64,000 bases of DNA, from positions 1,300,001 to 1,364,000 of the forward strand of contig NZ_CP031415.1 in assembly GCF_003367315.1 (NCBI RefSeq), in the 5' to 3' direction. Of this stretch, positions 61,200-64,000 are shown in pieces. Below the pieces are notes generated by a model that was not told the origin of the DNA, searched no databases, and saw only the letters and a list, made by a program, of their open reading frames with translations. The stretch is from Saccharospirillum mangrovi. Its GTDB lineage: Bacteria; Pseudomonadota; Gammaproteobacteria; Pseudomonadales; Natronospirillaceae. Numbering within the stretch: position 1 is the first letter of the stretch; every line of letters begins with the position of its first letter. The position numbers and the translations under genes are program-made.

Positions 61200-64000
61200 A
61201 TGCCGCACTCAAAGCCTTTGAGCCGTTACTGGCTCCCCCAACTGTTGTTCTGCCTGGTCATGGTGTTGGCCGGCTGTAGCAGCCCCGACGACCCGCCCAA
61301 AAAATCGCCACCGCCATCGGCCCCGTCGCAAACCGACACCTTTACGCTGGGCGGAACCGTTGTCGGCTCGACCGGCCAAATAACGCTCAATCTTTTCAAC
61401 AGCGATGAAAACCTCACGCGCACGGGCAACGGCGAATTCGTGTTCCAGACCCGACTGGAAGACGGTATGCAATACAGCGTCAACATTGTCAGGTCACCGT
61501 CCGGCCAGCAATGCCGCTTTGCCAACAACACGCAACATCAGGTCGGCACGTTGGGCAATGGAAACGTCACCGACCTGAATGTAACGTGCTCGGCCATCGT
61601 CACCGGCCCCGGTTCGGTATCGATCGGCGGCAGCGTGACGGGTTTGTCGGGTTCGATGTCCATCAACATTGGTGACACTCAGGTTTCCGTAACCGACTCG
61701 ACGTTCACGTTTCCAGACCTAGCGGCGAATAAAACCTACACCTTGGAAATCACCGGGAAGCCGGATTTGCAGCAGTGTGTGTTCGTTGAAAGCGGCACAC
61801 AGAACCAGACTGTCAACGTAACCACCACCAACGTCACCGGCATTCAGATCACCTGTGTTGACCGCACTTTCTCCATCCGCGGCAGCGTGACGGGTTTGTC
61901 GGGTGCGATGTCCATCAACATTGGTGACACTCAGGTTTCCGTAACCGACTCGACGTTCACGTTTCCAGACCTGGCGGCGAATAAAACCTACACCTTGGAA
62001 ATCACCGGGAAGCCGGATTTGCAGCAGTGTGTGTTCGTTGAAAGCGGCACACAGAACCAGACTGTCAACGTAACCACCACCAACGTCACCGGCATTCAGA
62101 TCAACTGCACTAACCGCACTTTCTCGATCGGCGGCAGCGTGACGGGTTTGTCGGGTGTACTGGGCATCAGCCTGAACGATGACGAAAACAACATCGTCAC
62201 CTTAACCAGCGACTCGGACTTCACCTTTTCAGACCTGGCGGCGAATGCGTCTTACAGGCTGACAATCACCCAAATGCCGACCGCGCAGCAGTGTTTCTTC
62301 CTCGACGGCGACACAAAGACAGAGAGCCTGACCGTTCCGGTAACCACCACCAACGTCACCGGCATTCAGATCAACTGCACTAACCGCACCTTCTCCATCC
62401 GCGGCAGCGTGACGGGTTTGTCGGGTCCGATGTCCATCAACATTGGTGACACTCAGGTTTCCGTAACCGACTCGACGTTCACGTTTCCATTCCTGGCGGC
62501 GAATAAAACCTACACCTTGGAAATCACCGGGAAGCCGGATTTGCAGCAGTGTGTGTTTGTTGAAGGTAACGCTGAGAGTCGGGACATTGCAGTGGGCATG
62601 GCCGATGTCACCGGCATTCAGATCAACTGTGTTGACCGCACTTTCTCCATCCACGGTAGCGTGAGCGGTTTATTACGTGACCTGACAATCAGCATTGCCA
62701 ATACCGATAAAACCGCATCCTTAACGACAGGCGACTCAACCTTCTCGTTGTCAGGTTTGGCACCCAATACTTCTTACACCCTGAACACCTTAAGCGCGTC
62801 GGCTACAGATGATTCTACACAGGCGTGCTGGTTCGATAACCTCCACCAAGCAAGCCTAGCCGTCCCAGTGGGCACAACCGACGTCACCGGCCTTGAGGTG
62901 GATTGCAATACTTACTACCCCGTTAAGGTCGTGATCACTGGCTGGGAAGGTGGCGAGTCGGGCAAGGTGACATTAACGTGGGGGCCTGGCGCGTCGTCCG
63001 GAAACGAAGCCCGGTCGTTGTCTCAAAATTTCACATTTTCTAAGCGCCTGCGCAGAGGCACGCCGTACACCATTGGACTGGCAGACGTTCCGGAAACGTT
63101 GGCCTGTGAACTCAATGGCGACCACACCAGCAACGAGGGTGGCATTACCGCCAGTGCGCTGGTCACCATTGCGTGCAGCAAGAAGGTCACGCTGTTCATG
63201 ACGATTCAGGGTTTGGTCGCGCCAACAATCATCACCGCACAGGTGAACGACCAGCCCGACAATGCGTACACCGCAAATAACACGTTCGACCTCGGTGTCA
63301 TAAAAACAGGCACATCAAACACTGTCACACTGTTTAGTGATGCCGTTACAGACCTGCCCCAAACCTGCAAAGTGGGTGACGATATAATCCCGCCTAAACC
63401 CAGTGATGGGCTTCAGCTTCCGTTCAATGCGGGTGTTTCCACCGATCAGTCAATTAACGTCCATTGTGAATTCGACGTTAGCGCGGCCGCACTCACCATG
63501 GTGCCGTCGGGCATCAAAACCCTCGAATTCAGTTGGCCATCGGACGCTCGCTTCAGCTATCGGCTGTTGGAGCGCATCGACGACCCAGACCCCAACAGCG
63601 GCGACTGGACGCCCATCCACCCCCATGCCCTGGCCGGTACCGGCGCTGAGATGAATTATCGCCATGAAGTGCCGCTCTATGCGCTCACTCACCGCGACTA
63701 CATCCTGGAAACCTGCTACACCGATACTGCCGGAAAAAACCACTGCCAAGGCAGCACCGAATTAACGACTCGAGGTGTTGAAGCGCAGTACAACTACCTG
63801 CTGGGCAGCATCGGTTATTTCAAAGGCGAGGACGCAACCAACGCGGGCAATCTGTTTGGTCGATCGGTCAGCCTGAGTGACGACGGCACCGTGATGGCCG
63901 TGGGCGCTTATGGTTTTGATCGTCAGCTTCCGTACCAGGAAAATTCTGGCGGCGTCTTTATCTTCCGTAAGACCGATGGCGTTTGGGCGCAGGAAGGCGC
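61200..64000 (+). CDS. Large repeat lipoprotein with beta-sandwich repeats and a probable FG-GAP propeller (runs off the window)
   Basis: Open from ATG 61200 to the window end, 933 codons with no stop; GGAG lies eight bases before the ATG. The signal peptide ends in the lipobox LAGC with the modified Cys at about residue 26, followed by a Pro/Ser-rich linker. From about residue 50 come tandem ~84-residue beta-rich units of the type GSVTGLSG...FTFPDLAANKTYTLEIT...QQC...VTGIQITC, each with two cysteines that may pair. Later units are divergent. The last ~65 residues (SIGYFKGEDATNAGNLFGRS and SLSDDGTVMAVGAYGFD, then GGVFIF) look like an FG-GAP/integrin-type propeller. A surface protein for adhesion or binding is inferred; the C-terminus is missing. 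Confidence 0.88.
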   Translation, partial: MPHSKPLSRYWLPQLLFCLVMVLAGCSSPDDPPKKSPPPSAPSQTDTFTLGGTVVGSTGQITLNLFNSDENLTRTGNGEFVFQTRLEDGMQYSVNIVRSPSGQQCRFANNTQHQVGTLGNGNVTDLNVTCSAIVTGPGSVSIGGSVTGLSGSMSINIGDTQVSVTDSTFTFPDLAANKTYTLEITGKPDLQQCVFVESGTQNQTVNVTTTNVTGIQITCVDRTFSIRGSVTGLSGAMSINIGDTQVSVTDSTFTFPDLAANKTYTLEITGKPDLQQCVFVESGTQNQTVNVTTTNVTGIQINCTNRTFSIGGSVTGLSGVLGISLNDDENNIVTLTSDSDFTFSDLAANASYRLTITQMPTAQQCFFLDGDTKTESLTVPVTTTNVTGIQINCTNRTFSIRGSVTGLSGPMSINIGDTQVSVTDSTFTFPFLAANKTYTLEITGKPDLQQCVFVEGNAESRDIAVGMADVTGIQINCVDRTFSIHGSVSGLLRDLTISIANTDKTASLTTGDSTFSLSGLAPNTSYTLNTLSASATDDSTQACWFDNLHQASLAVPVGTTDVTGLEVDCNTYYPVKVVITGWEGGESGKVTLTWGPGASSGNEARSLSQNFTFSKRLRRGTPYTIGLADVPETLACELNGDHTSNEGGITASALVTIACSKKVTLFMTIQGLVAPTIITAQVNDQPDNAYTANNTFDLGVIKTGTSNTVTLFSDAVTDLPQTCKVGDDIIPPKPSDGLQLPFNAGVSTDQSINVHCEFDVSAAALTMVPSGIKTLEFSWPSDARFSYRLLERIDDPDPNSGDWTPIHPHALAGTGAEMNYRHEVPLYALTHRDYILETCYTDTAGKNHCQGSTELTTRGVEAQYNYLLGSIGYFKGEDATNAGNLFGRSVSLSDDGTVMAVGAYGFDRQLPYQENSGGVFIFRKTDGVWAQEG
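61629..62654 (+). repeat. Tandem intragenic 252/270-bp repeats
   Basis: Unit starts (GGCAGCGTGACGG or variant) at 61629, 61881, 62133 and 62403, with the next degenerate unit at 62655: spacings 252, 252, 270 and 252 bases, all in frame. Units 1 and 2 differ at about nine positions, mostly at the 3' end. Unit 4 matches them almost exactly over its first ~160 bases and then diverges. Unit 3 is divergent in the middle but its last ~50 bases match the end of unit 2. Confidence 0.92.

Noticed and set aside
61629-62654. CRISPR-like periodic repeats
   Set aside because: The 252-base units are in frame, encode a beta domain and have no short repeat/unique spacer pattern; no cas genes are present.

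Overview
The window is an ordinary piece of chromosome from a moderately GC-rich, respiring Gammaproteobacterium. The order mreB-mreC-mreD-maf-rng-yhdP-nitrilase is the classic gammaproteobacterial arrangement. Choline-to-betaine genes, an MCP and a possible glucosylglycerate phosphorylase suit a marine or salt-exposed member of the Oceanospirillales type (inference from gene content only). I see no rRNA, tRNA, CRISPR array, prophage or insertion sequence.

Layout. 1-6.8 kb: a LysR regulator divergent from an NmrA-like reductase, then a run of small detoxification or unknown-function genes (MOSC, thiopurine methyltransferase, GFA, tautomerase, DUF1993, DUF1304, hydrolase, DUF1275, SRPBCC). 6.8-13.8 kb: CPA2 antiporter, esterase, alaA, msrB, a Tag-like glycosylase, and an AraC regulator with a LysE exporter. 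13.9-21.0 kb: osmoprotection block betI-betB-betA-choX-choW-choV with a recognisable BetI operator. 21.0-23.5 kb: OhrR regulator divergent from a DUF1499 gene and a flavin disulfide reductase. 23.6-30.0 kb: azlCD, a chemoreceptor and gatCAB. 30.3-39.6 kb: the cell-shape and envelope block. 39.6-46.8 kb: NRDE protein, DUF1338 protein, LysE exporter, rarD, and a MocR regulator divergent from alaX-phzF-lysE. 47.0-50.8 kb: sulfate/thiosulfate ABC transporter. 50.9-57.0 kb: GH13 phosphorylase, galU, acetyltransferases, CubicO hydrolase, SMR pump, orphan lipoprotein. 57.0-60.8 kb: cytochrome b562/b561 pair and ahpC-ahpF. 61.2-64.0 kb: the start of a large repeat lipoprotein that runs off the window.

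How the parts work together. Choline import (choXWV) feeds oxidation by BetA and BetB to glycine betaine under BetI control. AhpC/AhpF, MsrB, OhrR and the OhrR-linked flavoprotein form scattered peroxide and thiol defences. Three LysE-type genes, azlCD and rarD give an unusual density of amino-acid export functions. GatCAB, AlaX and AlaA add tRNA-amidation, tRNA-proofreading and alanine functions.

Most noteworthy: (i) mreC seems to start at an AUC codon behind a perfect Shine-Dalgarno; (ii) the last gene carries tandem 252-bp repeats that are almost identical in patches, followed by a probable FG-GAP propeller; (iii) a palindromic intergenic repeat family occurs three times; (iv) five of nine convergent gene pairs abut or share their stop codons; (v) an OhrR-type regulator is paired with a non-Ohr target across two inverted operator-like elements. 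I did not find a clearly new defence or mobile system.
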